From assembly GCF_028204155.1 (NCBI RefSeq), contig NZ_JAQLOI010000001.1, positions 2,170,001 through 2,234,000 on the forward strand: DNA of 64,000 nt. Direction: 5' to 3'. This stretch comes from Vibrio algarum (GTDB taxonomy: Bacteria > Pseudomonadota > Gammaproteobacteria > Enterobacterales > Vibrionaceae). Position numbers and translations under genes: made by a program. The notes below the pieces were generated by a model. The model saw only the letters and a list, made by a program, of their open reading frames with translations. It searched no databases and had not been told where the DNA came from. Positions 1 to 9,455 of the stretch are shown piece after piece. Position 1 is the first letter of the stretch. Every line of letters starts with the position of its first letter.

Positions 1-776
1 CAATAAACGAAAAACGAGATTGTCATCGAAACGATGACCACGAACATCCAGAAAACCAAGGTGTTATAAAAGCACTTAAGAGTGCGATGCAAAACCGAAA
101 CTTTGCTATTTTTACAGCCTCTAACGGCCTATCTTTTATGTCACGATTTTTTCTTGAAGTTGGCGCTATCTATTACATCACCATGTTAATGGGTTTACCG
201 GAAGAAAATGCATCAATGATGATGATGACTTTATTTGGGTTAAGTTTATTGCTCTATCCGGTTGTTGTAAAACTATCGAAACACTATACCAAAAAATCAT
301 TATTTCAAGCGGCGTTACTAGCACAAGGTACACTGCTCATCGCCTTCTTCTTTTGCGATACAGTACCTAGCCCAGATATCTTTGGTTGGGGGATTATAAT
401 TCTATTTTCATTTCCTTTGGCGATATTGGGCATTATTCCTAACGTTATTGTTTCTGACCTAGCACTTGCCGATACCAAAGAGACTGGCCATAAACGTGAA
501 GCGCTTTTCTTTGGTGCGAATATGTTCGCTTATAAGGCTGCAACATCGTTAACCGCTCTTATCTTCCCATCTCTTATCATCATAGGCTCTTTGAAGGAAG
601 CTGGTGTCTCGCCAGATCCAACTGAATTTGGTGTAAAAATCACGGCTTTAGTGGCGGGTATACTCGCCTATATCGGAGTTTGGTTAATGCGAAACTACAA
701 TGAAAAGTCGATCATGGACACTATCGGTGAAGAAGTAAACACTGCCAAAACTAAACCCGTACAGGATGCCTCATGA
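1..776 (+). CDS. GPH-family sugar:cation symporter (MFS_2), C-terminal part
   Basis: The reading frame is open from base 3 with no start or stop upstream, so this is the C-terminal part of a gene cut by the window edge; the first internal ATG is at 87. Several hydrophobic segments alternate with short loops. A conserved cytoplasmic stretch (DLALADTKETGHKREALFFG) matches the family pattern of glycoside-pentoside-hexuronide:cation symporters such as MelB, with an acidic pair, a TG and a basic pair before the next helix. The family imports sugars with Na+ or H+ across the inner membrane. The stop codon overlaps the start of the alpha-galactosidase by 4 bases (ATGA), so translational coupling is likely, and an alpha-galactoside such as melibiose or raffinose is the inferred substrate. 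The exact substrate cannot be read from the sequence. Confidence 0.85.
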   Translation, partial: INEKRDCHRNDDHEHPENQGVIKALKSAMQNRNFAIFTASNGLSFMSRFFLEVGAIYYITMLMGLPEENASMMMMTLFGLSLLLYPVVVKLSKHYTKKSLFQAALLAQGTLLIAFFFCDTVPSPDIFGWGIIILFSFPLAILGIIPNVIVSDLALADTKETGHKREALFFGANMFAYKAATSLTALIFPSLIIIGSLKEAGVSPDPTEFGVKITALVAGILAYIGVWLMRNYNEKSIMDTIGEEVNTAKTKPVQDAS

Positions 777-3139
777 TATTGGTAAATCAAGATGCATTAG
801 AATTTCATCTACAAACAAACGACTCTAGCTACATCATTAAAGTGGCCGAAACTGGACACCTTATTAATCTGCACTATGGCAATAAATTAAAACACCGTGA
901 ACATTTCTCAACATTAGATCATCGCTTCAATGTGAAATTAGGTTCGACAACAAATTATGCACCTGAACACGGGAATCTAACGTTAGAAACTCTTAAACTT
1001 GAAACCGCTTGCTATGGAAAAGGGGACTATCGTGACCCTCAGTTCCAGTTCGAATACGCTGATGGTAGCCGTACATCTGACTTTATTTATAAGAGCTATA
1101 AACTAAATAGTAAAAAAATTAAGATCGATGGACTACCAAGTTGTCATTCGCCAGACAACAAAAATGGCCCAACCTCTCTTACCATCATCTTGCACGAGCC
1201 AGTTAAGAATCTAGAACTTCATATCCACTACAGCATCTTTGAAAGTGCAAATATTATTAGCCGTAGTGCAGAAGTCATCAACACCAGCTCTGATATCGTC
1301 AATATTGAAAAGGCCTTGAGTGCCTGTATTGACTTTTCACATTCGGATTTTGAGCTGATACATTTAGAAGGTAAGTGGACAAAGGAAGCTCAGTTAACAA
1401 GACACGCCTTAAATAAGGGTAACTTTCAGATCGACTCTAAAAAAGGGGTAAGCGGTGCCAATCACAACCCTTTTCTCTGTTTAGCCATGCCCGATTGTGA
1501 TGAATTTAAAGGCGAATGCTACGGGTTTGGCCTTGTTTATAGCGGTAACCACCAATGCAGTGTAGAAGTGTCACCCTATGACTATACCCGGGTCATGCTA
1601 GGGATCAATAGCTTTGATTTTCGTTGGGTTCTATCACCAAAAGAAACATTTTCCTTGCCCGAAGTTGTGATGACGTTTAGTTCTGGGGGATTAAATAGTA
1701 TGAGCCGTAATTTTCATACTTTAGTTAACCGACACCTAGTACAAGCACAATGGCAAGGTGCTCCTCGCCCGATTCAGGTAAATAACTGGGAGGCAACCTA
1801 TTTCGATTTTGACGCTAAAAAACTACTCTCTATCGCGAAAAAAGCACAAGAGCTTGGTATTGAAATGTTTGTACTGGATGATGGCTGGTTTGGAAAAAGA
1901 GATGATGAAACCACCAGCTTAGGCGACTACTTTGATAACAAAAAACTCCGTGGTGGCGTTGAGAAGTTAAGTAAAAGAATAAAAGATTTAGGGTTAAAAT
2001 TTGGTATTTGGGTCGAACCAGAGATGGTCTCAATCGATAGCCAACTTTACAAAAAACACCCTGATTGGGCCATACAACATAGTGACCGCTCTCCTTCGTT
2101 GGGTCGTGAACAATTATTATTGGATATGAGCAATCCAGAGGTCATTGACTATCTATACGAACAGCTTAGCAACCTATTTACTCGTACGAATACCGATTAC
2201 GTCAAATGGGACCACAATCGTAACTTTAGTGATATTTACTCTGCTTTTTTAGACAAAAGTCAGCAAGCTAGCTTTTCACATCGATACGTTTTAGGCCTTT
2301 ATCTACTATTAGAAAAACTCACTAACGCATTTCCAAATATCCTATTCGAATCTTGCTCTAGTGGCGGTAATCGTTTCGATTTAGGCATGTTGGCTTACAT
2401 GCCTCAAACGTGGACTAGCGACAACACCGATGCTCTAGAGCGCATGAGCATTCAATATGGAACATCATTATTATACCCTTTGTCAACCATGAGCGCTCAT
2501 GTTAGCGGCCGTCCATCTCACCAAGTACTCCGCAACACCTCGATTGAAACGCGTTTCAACGTGGCGGCATTTGGCAACTTAGGTTTTCAATTAGACATAA
2601 CTCAATTAACCCCTTTTGAAAGCAAAGCAGTGAAGCAACAGATAGCCTTTTATAAACAACATCGATCACTGCTTCAGTATGGCGAGTTTTACCGATTGAA
2701 ATCACCATTTGAAAACAACCAAATGCTTTGGATGGTCATCAACGATGATAACAGCGAAGCACTATTAGGCTACTACCAAAAGCAACAACAGAGTAATAGC
2801 AATTTAGAATCTATTCGTTTACCTATGCTCAATGCCAACGATTATTATCAAGTGTTGAATCGTCCACAATATGTCAATATTCGACAGTTTGGCGACCTAG
2901 TTAACGAGCAATTACCAGTGTCTATAAAAGATAGAGGTGTGCTCCATGGTCTACTGGCTAATCACTACATGCATGAGGTAACGAAAGAGAACTATGAACT
3001 ATATGGCGATCAAATCAGCGCCTTCGGTATTCCTTTAAAGTCTCAGTTTGTCGGTACGGAAATGACCGACGAAGTGCGTTTTATTGGAGACTGTGGTTCG
3101 CGCATTTACCAAATAAGAAAACTAGAAATTAACCAGTAA
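773..3139 (+). CDS. Alpha-galactosidase, glycoside hydrolase family 36
   Basis: This 788-residue protein has the length and layout of GH36 enzymes: an N-terminal beta-supersandwich (about 1-330), a TIM barrel (about 330-640) and a C-terminal beta domain. The catalytic nucleophile is visible as D480 in YVKWDHNR and the acid/base as D550 in WTSDNTD, 70 residues apart as in characterised members. LDDGWFG and the SCSSGGNRFD loop are also typical substrate-site motifs. It has no signal peptide, so it should hydrolyse terminal alpha-1,6-galactosides in the cytoplasm after uptake by the overlapping upstream symporter. The start is fixed by the ATGA overlap with that gene. A GH36 enzyme of related specificity is the only realistic alternative. 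Confidence 0.93.
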   Translation: MILVNQDALEFHLQTNDSSYIIKVAETGHLINLHYGNKLKHREHFSTLDHRFNVKLGSTTNYAPEHGNLTLETLKLETACYGKGDYRDPQFQFEYADGSRTSDFIYKSYKLNSKKIKIDGLPSCHSPDNKNGPTSLTIILHEPVKNLELHIHYSIFESANIISRSAEVINTSSDIVNIEKALSACIDFSHSDFELIHLEGKWTKEAQLTRHALNKGNFQIDSKKGVSGANHNPFLCLAMPDCDEFKGECYGFGLVYSGNHQCSVEVSPYDYTRVMLGINSFDFRWVLSPKETFSLPEVVMTFSSGGLNSMSRNFHTLVNRHLVQAQWQGAPRPIQVNNWEATYFDFDAKKLLSIAKKAQELGIEMFVLDDGWFGKRDDETTSLGDYFDNKKLRGGVEKLSKRIKDLGLKFGIWVEPEMVSIDSQLYKKHPDWAIQHSDRSPSLGREQLLLDMSNPEVIDYLYEQLSNLFTRTNTDYVKWDHNRNFSDIYSAFLDKSQQASFSHRYVLGLYLLLEKLTNAFPNILFESCSSGGNRFDLGMLAYMPQTWTSDNTDALERMSIQYGTSLLYPLSTMSAHVSGRPSHQVLRNTSIETRFNVAAFGNLGFQLDITQLTPFESKAVKQQIAFYKQHRSLLQYGEFYRLKSPFENNQMLWMVINDDNSEALLGYYQKQQQSNSNLESIRLPMLNANDYYQVLNRPQYVNIRQFGDLVNEQLPVSIKDRGVLHGLLANHYMHEVTKENYELYGDQISAFGIPLKSQFVGTEMTDEVRFIGDCGSRIYQIRKLEINQ

Positions 3140-3143
3140 AAAT

Positions 3144-3166
3144 GAAGGCTCCTATTAAGAGCCTTC
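3144..3166 (-). terminator. Hairpin between convergent galactosidase and kdgM genes
   Basis: An 8-bp perfect stem (GAAGGCTC / GAGCCTTC) with a 7-nt loop lies between the two convergent stop codons. On the minus strand it is followed by a T-rich stretch (ATTTTTAC), so it fits best as the terminator of the porin gene. The plus-strand side has no T tract. Confidence 0.6.
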
Positions 3167-3192
3167 TATGCTTCCTATAAACAGTTTCATTA

Positions 3193-3954
3193 TTAGAAGT
3201 TGTATTTTAATCCCAAGCGAGTTCTCAATTGACGATCGTCTTCTGCAGACGAGCCATAGTCCACGCTCCATAGCTCGAAATATGGACGAAAAGCACCCAT
3301 TTGGTAGCCAACGCTAACACCGGCATCCCATTCTGAATTCTTACCATCTGATAAACGAACATCGTCATAGTTTTTATTGTAGTTAAACTCATAGCCTAAC
3401 TTAATATTTTTTAACGTTTGGTCGGAAAAGCTATAGGAACCAGTCAGTGTCCATTTACCCTGTTCAATCGTTTTCCCAGCGGCACTGACCGACTCCCCAT
3501 CAGTCAATGTTTTGTTACCTGCACTATCAGAATAGACCTGAAACTCATGGCGATAACGTAAAGTCGTAGTAAGACCAAAAGAGGATTTGTACCCCACTCG
3601 CAATTGAGGTTTGTATGTTGTTTTCTCGCTACCATCTGCAAACGTAATAGGCATACCCGTTTGAATAAACCAGTTGTCGTCTTCTTGATAACGTACATCC
3701 CAAGAAAACTCAGAGTCACCCGCCACCACCTGATCCCATAACTTGGTTTGATCATGGCTGTGGAATTTCTGTTCCACCCCAACACTTAGTTTTACATTAT
3801 CTGCTATTGTTTTTCCACCACCAATTTTAATGCGATGTGCATATTTCTCGTCCTTATGTTTGTACTCTGCTCGGTAATCAAGAGTTGCCGCTGACGCAGT
3901 ACCCATAGCCAAAATAGAGGCAATAAGCACAGTAACCGTTTGAACTGATTTCAT
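3193..3954 (-). CDS. KdgM-family oligosaccharide-specific outer membrane porin
   Basis: This 253-residue protein starts with a clear Sec signal peptide (MKSVQTVTVLIASILAMG...ASA, cleavage near residue 22). It continues as alternating amphipathic beta strands and ends in LGLKYNF with the C-terminal phenylalanine used by the BAM insertion machinery. The mature N-terminus (ATLDYRAEYKHKDEKYAHRI) is the hallmark of the KdgM family of small monomeric porins, which pass acidic oligosaccharides such as oligogalacturonate or alginate oligomers. With an alginate lyase nearby, unsaturated alginate oligosaccharides are the inferred cargo. It lies just downstream of a lipoprotein gene on the same strand, 209 bases apart, so it may have its own promoter. 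Confidence 0.9.
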   Translation of the reverse strand: MKSVQTVTVLIASILAMGTASAATLDYRAEYKHKDEKYAHRIKIGGGKTIADNVKLSVGVEQKFHSHDQTKLWDQVVAGDSEFSWDVRYQEDDNWFIQTGMPITFADGSEKTTYKPQLRVGYKSSFGLTTTLRYRHEFQVYSDSAGNKTLTDGESVSAAGKTIEQGKWTLTGSYSFSDQTLKNIKLGYEFNYNKNYDDVRLSDGKNSEWDAGVSVGYQMGAFRPYFELWSVDYGSSAEDDRQLRTRLGLKYNF

Positions 3955-4163
3955 AGTATAGTCTCTCTGTATTTTATGAATTATCCCAGACTCGCTACCA
4001 ACTCAATCTATATATCGGCGTTCTAATACCCACACACCGTTACACTTTGTACGTCATAAGCACTAAGAGTAAAAATCGGATCAGAAAAGTCTGGACTGAA
4101 GTTAGAAAGTTGGATTTAAGGATTAATCAATAACCCCTTGTTTATATTTAAAACACCATGGTT

Positions 4164-5933
4164 TTAGAACAACTCTGAATCTAGGTTATCAAAATACGCT
4201 ATATTCGAATTGCCGCTGTTATCTCCAGTAACCAAAGTAAGTTGAGAAGGCACGATAGTTGAGTCTAAACCAGTAGTAGATTGTTCAATATCTTTGGCAA
4301 CAATGTCCCCGTTGATAGCGACAGTAACTAACCCCGCATCTGTCCACGTTAAGGTTAACGTGTGCCAAGTGTCGAGCGCCAAGTTAGAAACTAGAGTAAT
4401 ATCACTATCACCTGATTCGTATTTAAGGTTTGTTCCCGATTGATTGAGTTCGAAGTAACGGTTCGCATTGTTTTTACCGTTGCCGATATTGATGTACGTA
4501 GATTTACTATTCGTTGATGGGAAGTAAGCATTTAAAGAAACCGAACCTGACGAAGCAGGTGCAGAGAACGCACGCATGGCAAATGGTTTTGAACCAGTGT
4601 GGTTATCCGCGAGATACAGAGATTGTGTTCCGGCTGCTGCTTGTCTGTCTGTCACTTCTGCCGTCGTTGTTCCCAAACCGTCTGAGTTATCTTTTATGTT
4701 CGCTGTAATCCAGTCACTATTGGCCTCACTGATTAACGAACCAACGGTATAAGACTCAAAATCATCCGCCACGTCTTGAGGTATAGAAGGATCAGTTGGG
4801 TCAGTGGGCTCTTCTGCGCCACCCGCTTCCGTGAGAATCGTTGCCTCATTAGTACTTGAGTTATAAACGGTGGAAAGATCTAAACCTGCCGCATAACTAT
4901 CAAAACTTTCTTCAAGAACAATTGTTTCATTACCTGAATCATTTGAATAGACAACCAAGTTATCAGCCATAAGTTCATAGTTGGTTGTGTCACCGTTAGA
5001 ACCGAGCCTTAAAGCAATCGTAGTAACAGCTGTCCCATCGGTAACAGCCCCACCAGTCACATATTCAACACCGTTGACAGAGAAAGAAAATGAATTAGGT
5101 TCCCAAGTTATTTCAACATTAAGCGTCTCGCCTAATTTAAAAGTGCCCCCAGTTTCCGTTAACGTTTTGCTTGCGTCGCGGTACTTGATACTCCCCTTTT
5201 CCAATGCGACTTCACCATGAAGATATGATGTCGACGTTCCAGAGGCATACAATGAAATATATGCATTGTCACTAGTGCCATCCGCTTCTTGTGTGGTGTC
5301 AGCATCTTCTTGGTAGATAACGTCGACGGTTAATTTACCCGATGTTATTTCAGACACCGTGGTCGAGTCTACGAGCTTAATACGTAATTCACCCGTGTCT
5401 TCGTTCGTGCCAAGATTATTTGTATCGAGAATGTGTACGACATTATTATCACCCGCTTCTTTATTGGCTGTTAAGATTGCCGCTGATATCAAGGTATCAT
5501 CTGAATGATCTACTCCTGCAAGCTCTCCTAAGTTAGTGCCCGAAATGACTAAGTTGCCTGAAGATACGCTGTAAATCCCAGTCACATCAGTGGTATCAGA
5601 GGGATCTGAATCATTACTGTGGTACTTAAAGCTCAGTTTTTTACCGTCAATATCTTCAGTCATGCTAGAAGGATAAATAGTGTAACTGCCAAAATTTTCA
5701 TCATCGTTGTAGTACTTTTGGCTTGTACCTTCAAATACATAAACATTTGGTAGATTGCCAGACTTGGTACTTCTAAGAGCACTTTGCCCGTTCCCTAATT
5801 CCCAATATCCACCAAGCAATGGAGATTTACTTTCTTTTTCCGTTTCAGTTCCAGTTTTGTCTCTTAACTCTGTATTACAACCAAACAACAACCCAGTTAA
5901 AAGAACAACTGCTGTTAGCTTCATGCTTTTCAT
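4164..5933 (-). CDS. Surface lipoprotein with two LamG-like beta-sandwich modules, alginate locus
   Basis: The N-terminus is a lipoprotein signal with lipobox LLFGC. The ATG at 5933 is preferred because AAGGA lies about 10 bases upstream; an in-frame ATG 24 bases earlier has no such site. Two similar beta-rich modules follow (about residues 155-365 and 395-589), each with a late YSNDS/YFDNLD-type strand resembling laminin-G/concanavalin-like sandwiches. They are joined by an acidic Thr-Pro-Asp linker (EEPTDPTDPS). No catalytic motif is recognised. It sits between a KdgM porin and, divergently, a PL7 alginate lyase, so binding alginate or its oligomers at the cell surface is an inference from position. 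It could instead be a lyase of a family not recognised by eye. Confidence 0.65.
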   Translation of the reverse strand: MKSMKLTAVVLLTGLLFGCNTELRDKTGTETEKESKSPLLGGYWELGNGQSALRSTKSGNLPNVYVFEGTSQKYYNDDENFGSYTIYPSSMTEDIDGKKLSFKYHSNDSDPSDTTDVTGIYSVSSGNLVISGTNLGELAGVDHSDDTLISAAILTANKEAGDNNVVHILDTNNLGTNEDTGELRIKLVDSTTVSEITSGKLTVDVIYQEDADTTQEADGTSDNAYISLYASGTSTSYLHGEVALEKGSIKYRDASKTLTETGGTFKLGETLNVEITWEPNSFSFSVNGVEYVTGGAVTDGTAVTTIALRLGSNGDTTNYELMADNLVVYSNDSGNETIVLEESFDSYAAGLDLSTVYNSSTNEATILTEAGGAEEPTDPTDPSIPQDVADDFESYTVGSLISEANSDWITANIKDNSDGLGTTTAEVTDRQAAAGTQSLYLADNHTGSKPFAMRAFSAPASSGSVSLNAYFPSTNSKSTYINIGNGKNNANRYFELNQSGTNLKYESGDSDITLVSNLALDTWHTLTLTWTDAGLVTVAINGDIVAKDIEQSTTGLDSTIVPSQLTLVTGDNSGNSNIAYFDNLDSELF

Positions 5934-6605
5934 ATCTTGAGTTTCCTTTACGTCCACGCGATTAATTTGTAGTATTATATTTTTAGTACAATCAACCCGA
6001 ACAGCAATAAAATATCACCGACACAATGATATTCATTCCAACTTATCGTTTTTAAATAAAATATCTGGAATTAAAAGCACATTTAAAATCGTTAAAATAT
6101 AAAAACAGACATGAAATTAGATTTAATTAAAATTGCAATTTATAGAACGATAGGCTGTATAAATAAAACACAAAATAAATATAACTTTAATTTAAATAAC
6201 AAAAACGACACCCAGCCAAACTAATAAGCAATTGTTTTTAAGTTACTTTATATTAAAATAGAATCTATTTACAGTACTAGCATCATCATTAAAACAAGGT
6301 AAGTATAAACAATAGATAAAAACCTTATAGCTATAACCACTACCCTGACAACTGTAAACAAGCATTAACATCTTATTTAAATAAAATATTATTAGATACT
6401 TGTGAACCGTATAGGGAAAGTAAAAATTAAATTATAAATAATTAGCTCATGCTCTCATTTACGAAAAAATCTTGATCTGAATTGTAATACAAGATTATAT
6501 AATTCTTAAGCGATGAGTACCTATAACTCTCTTACTTATGGTATTCGTTATCGTTTTCAACCTCATGATTTATGCAAACACCGAAAAGTAAAACAGGATT
6601 ATAAA
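5934..6605. other. Long AT-rich divergent intergenic region with a small palindrome
   Basis: About 670 bases separate the lipoprotein and the lyase start. The stretch is extremely AT-rich with many A/T runs and holds no convincing gene; a plus-strand frame from 6513 only runs into the lyase start. It should contain both divergent promoters. One inverted repeat, AATCTTG (6468-6474) and CAAGATT (6490-6496), lies about 110 bases before the lyase start and could be an operator or hairpin. AT-richness of this degree is typical of H-NS-silenced regions, which is an inference. Confidence 0.55.
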
Positions 6606-8559
6606 ATGAATCAAAAACTCTTCTTAACTACTTCAATACTGATCGCACTTTCAGGTTGTACATCAACTAGTGATAGCCAAACGATAAACACGCCCCCCAT
6701 CAAGTGTTATTGCTTCAAGTCACGACGGTAATCTTGCAACACAAGTGCTTGACGGTGATTTCAAGACGCGTTGGTCTGCCAACGGCAAAAATCAAACATT
6801 AACGTTTGATTATGGTCAAGATATTTCATTTGATGCGGTAAAGGTCGCTTTCCATAAAGGTGACCAGCGTCAGACGAGATTTAGCATAGAAGCAAGCCAG
6901 GATGGAATTAGTTGGAACACCGTTTTACGCGATGTCGAAAGCACTGGTAAATCTTCAAACCTTGAGCGTTTTGATTTTCCACAAGTGACGGCGCGCTTTA
7001 TCAAATACGTCGGGATGGGCAATAGTAAAAACGACTGGAATAGTGTGACTGAATTTCTTGGTGTCAACTGTAAAGTAGATTACTGCTCTAACCAAGAGCT
7101 TCCACGTAAGGAAATTTTAGTTCCCGTAAAGATAACTTCTAGTTCGCATGATGGAAATACGCCTGATCGTTTATTTGATAATGACATCAAAACGCGCTGG
7201 TCTGCAAATGGTCTAGGTGAATGGGCAATGTATGATTACGGGAATGTCCAAAAATTTGATGCCGTTCGTTTAGCATTCCATAAAGGCAACCAGCGTAAAT
7301 CTAATTTTGATATCCAAGTAAGTACTGACGGTAATAATTGGCAAACAATTCTAGAAGGTGAAACCAGTTCCGGTGGTGTAAATGGATATGAACGCTTCTC
7401 ATTTGAGCCAGTTAAAGCACGTTACATCCGTTATGTCGGCCAAGGCAATACTAAAAACGCATGGTCTAGCGTGACTGAATTCGCAGGACTTAACTGTGAT
7501 ATTAACCGTTGCCCAGACAACCACATCATAACGGATGAAGTTATCAAAGCAGAGCAAATTGCAATTGAGAAAAACAAAAAAAGTGGCACCAGCGCGAAAT
7601 CTCAAGAGCAACTTATGAAAGAACTGCGCTCTGGGGATTTTGGAGTTAAAGTCGCACTACCTTGTGCTACTAACTGCGATTGGGATGTCCCACTGAGAAC
7701 ACCGACAATACCGTTGGCGCCTCTTGCAAACAACAAACCTGGCGAAAATTTCGACTTAACTACATGGTATCTGTCTCAACCATTTGACCATGATAAAAAT
7801 GGCAAACCAGATGACGTACAAGAATGGGATCTCGCCAATGGGTATGAGCATCCAGAAATATTCTACACGGCAGACGATGGTGGTTTGGTATTTAAAACTT
7901 ACATAAAGGGCGTTCGAACCTCCAAAAATACGAAATTTGCACGTACAGAGCTGCGTGAAATGCTCCGTGCCGGTGATAAATCCATTCCGACTAAAGGTGT
8001 AAACAAAAACAACTGGGTCTTCAGTTCTGCTCCAATTGAAGACCAGAAAGCAGCTGGCGGCGTTGATGGCATTCTTGAAGCAACATTGAAAATTGACCAT
8101 ACCACCACGACTGGTGAGTTAGGAGAAGTTGGTCGCTTCATTATTGGCCAAATCCATGACCAAGACGATGAGCCTATCCGCCTTTACTACCGTAAACTAC
8201 CGAACCGAGATACTGGCACAGTTTACTTTGCTCACGAAAATACGCTAAAAGGGACAGATAATTACTTTGACCTCGTCGGTGGTATGACGGGTGAATCTGA
8301 GGATGGTATCGCTCTGGGTGAAGTGTTCTCGTACCGAATCGAAGTCGTAGGAAACACCTTGACCGTTACAATAAAGCGAGATGGAAAACCTGATGTGACC
8401 CAATTTGTAGATATGAGTGAAAGTGGCTATGACGTAGGAGGCAAGTATATGTACTTTAAAGCAGGAGTATATAACCAGAACATATCTGGCGATCCAGACG
8501 ATTATGTTCAAGCCACTTTTTACAAGCTCAAAAAATCTCATAACCAATATGTTCAATAG
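6606..8559 (+). CDS. Alginate lyase lipoprotein, CBM32-CBM32-PL7, with an apparent frameshift near its N-terminus
   Basis: The ATG at 6606 follows AGGA and encodes a lipoprotein signal (lipobox ALSGC). The frame breaks in a C6 run at 6693-6698. Reading C5 would join TINTPP directly to SSVIASSHDGN and give one protein of about 650 residues. After the break one long frame continues to 8559. It has two discoidin/CBM32 modules (about 6720-7075 and 7125-7500), each with the pattern TRWSANG...FDAV...AFHKG and a YVG-G-N-WSSVTEF end, then a linker, then a PL7 catalytic domain (about 7730-8545). PL7 motifs are visible: RTELREML, QIHDQ and YFKAGVYNQN. The enzyme cleaves alginate by beta-elimination, probably tethered to the outer membrane. 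If the C6 run is real, only a leaderless product from GTG 6745 or later could be made. It is listed as CDS because the catalytic part is intact. Confidence 0.85.
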
Positions 8560-8593
8560 TCACAAATTGATAAAAAAACTTTGACATAAATGT

Positions 8594-8624
8594 AAAAAAC
8601 CATCTTCAAAAAAGATGGTTTTTT
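8594..8624. terminator. Bidirectional intrinsic terminator
   Basis: An inverted repeat (AAAAAACCATCTT / AAGATGGTTTTTT) with a short A-rich loop lies between convergent genes. It has A and T runs on both sides, so it can end the lyase transcript on the plus strand and the lipoprotein transcript on the minus strand. Confidence 0.85.
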
Positions 8625-8658
8625 ACTGACGACTAAAAACATAAAACAGATAAAAAGA

Positions 8659-9213
8659 TTACTTTGAAGGTACTTTTCGTAGCATCATTGATACGACTTC
8701 ATCAGCACGAACTTCCATCTCTTCTGACGTCATTTTCGGTAACATGGCCCCTTGAGCCAATACTTTCCAATCCGGAATAGTTAAATTTTGTCTAAAAAAC
8801 ACGATATAAACAGAGCCTTTTTCTGCTTTTTTATGATCGTGATAAAACGTTTCAACTCCTGTAGACAATAAGGTTCCTTTATATAACGTTTCATCACTCA
8901 ACTCCGATTCTTGAGCCAGTCCAAAGCTTACAATGACATCCGCTGTAGTGCTATTAACATGCTGATATCCCTTACCTACCATGCGACTTTCAATTGACTC
9001 TCTATACACGTCGATAGCTCTTCGACCATCATTTTTACTGTCAAGAAAGACCTTAGCTGCAACAGGATGCCAGGCAAACGTTTTTACATTGTCAAAATAG
9101 GATGGCGGTCCAACCACTATCACACCATATTCCGGTTGTTGCTCTTCATTCGATGTTGTTTGAATGCAAGAGACTAACAGTAGACATATAACACCAACAA
9201 CTAACCTTCTCAC
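8659..9213 (-). CDS. DUF4136-like lipoprotein
   Basis: This 184-residue protein has a lipoprotein signal (MRRLVVGVICLLLVSC). The pattern after it fits DUF4136: YGVIVVGPPSYFDNVKTFAWHP, a RAIDVYRESIESRMVGKGY helix and ADVIVSFGLA, followed by an edge-strand region. The family is found as periplasmic or outer-membrane lipoproteins of unknown function. Its neighbours are a lyase (convergent) and a chemoreceptor (divergent), so there is no operon context to suggest a role. The family assignment is moderately sure; the function is unknown. Confidence 0.6.
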   Translation of the reverse strand: MRRLVVGVICLLLVSCIQTTSNEEQQPEYGVIVVGPPSYFDNVKTFAWHPVAAKVFLDSKNDGRRAIDVYRESIESRMVGKGYQHVNSTTADVIVSFGLAQESELSDETLYKGTLLSTGVETFYHDHKKAEKGSVYIVFFRQNLTIPDWKVLAQGAMLPKMTSEEMEVRADEVVSMMLRKVPSK

Positions 9214-9455
9214 TTGAAATCCTCTTTAACTAATCAATAAAACTCTAGATGTTATTGTGAAAACCCACCATGCTGAAAATAGTAAACAAACCACAATAAT
9301 GATACCTGAAGCTCATTATTTACCCAAAATACATAGGCATAGCTCACACCTCGACCAAAGCATAATTGAGGGCAGGATAAAACCATCCAGACTGTACTAT
9401 CTGGGTGGTAATTAAGAACCCGCCAATTATTCATTAATTTTTTTAAGAGTACACT

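Noticed and set aside
5934..6605. Hidden gene or small RNA in the AT-rich gap
   Set aside because: No frame with a ribosome site and no terminator-like end was seen; only a weak palindrome is present.
6513..6731. Separate small gene MSTYNS... upstream of the lyase
   Set aside because: The lipoprotein leader starts at 6606 with a good ribosome site; the part before it is chance extension and the end is the frameshifted lyase leader.
7756..8141. Minus-strand open frames inside the PL7 lyase
   Set aside because: They lie opposite a region with clear PL7 motifs, lack ribosome sites and look like reverse-frame shadows.
9252..9434. Short minus-strand frame between the DUF4136-like lipoprotein and the chemoreceptor
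   Set aside because: It has no ribosome site, no family resemblance and a composition unlike the neighbours; it is treated as intergenic.
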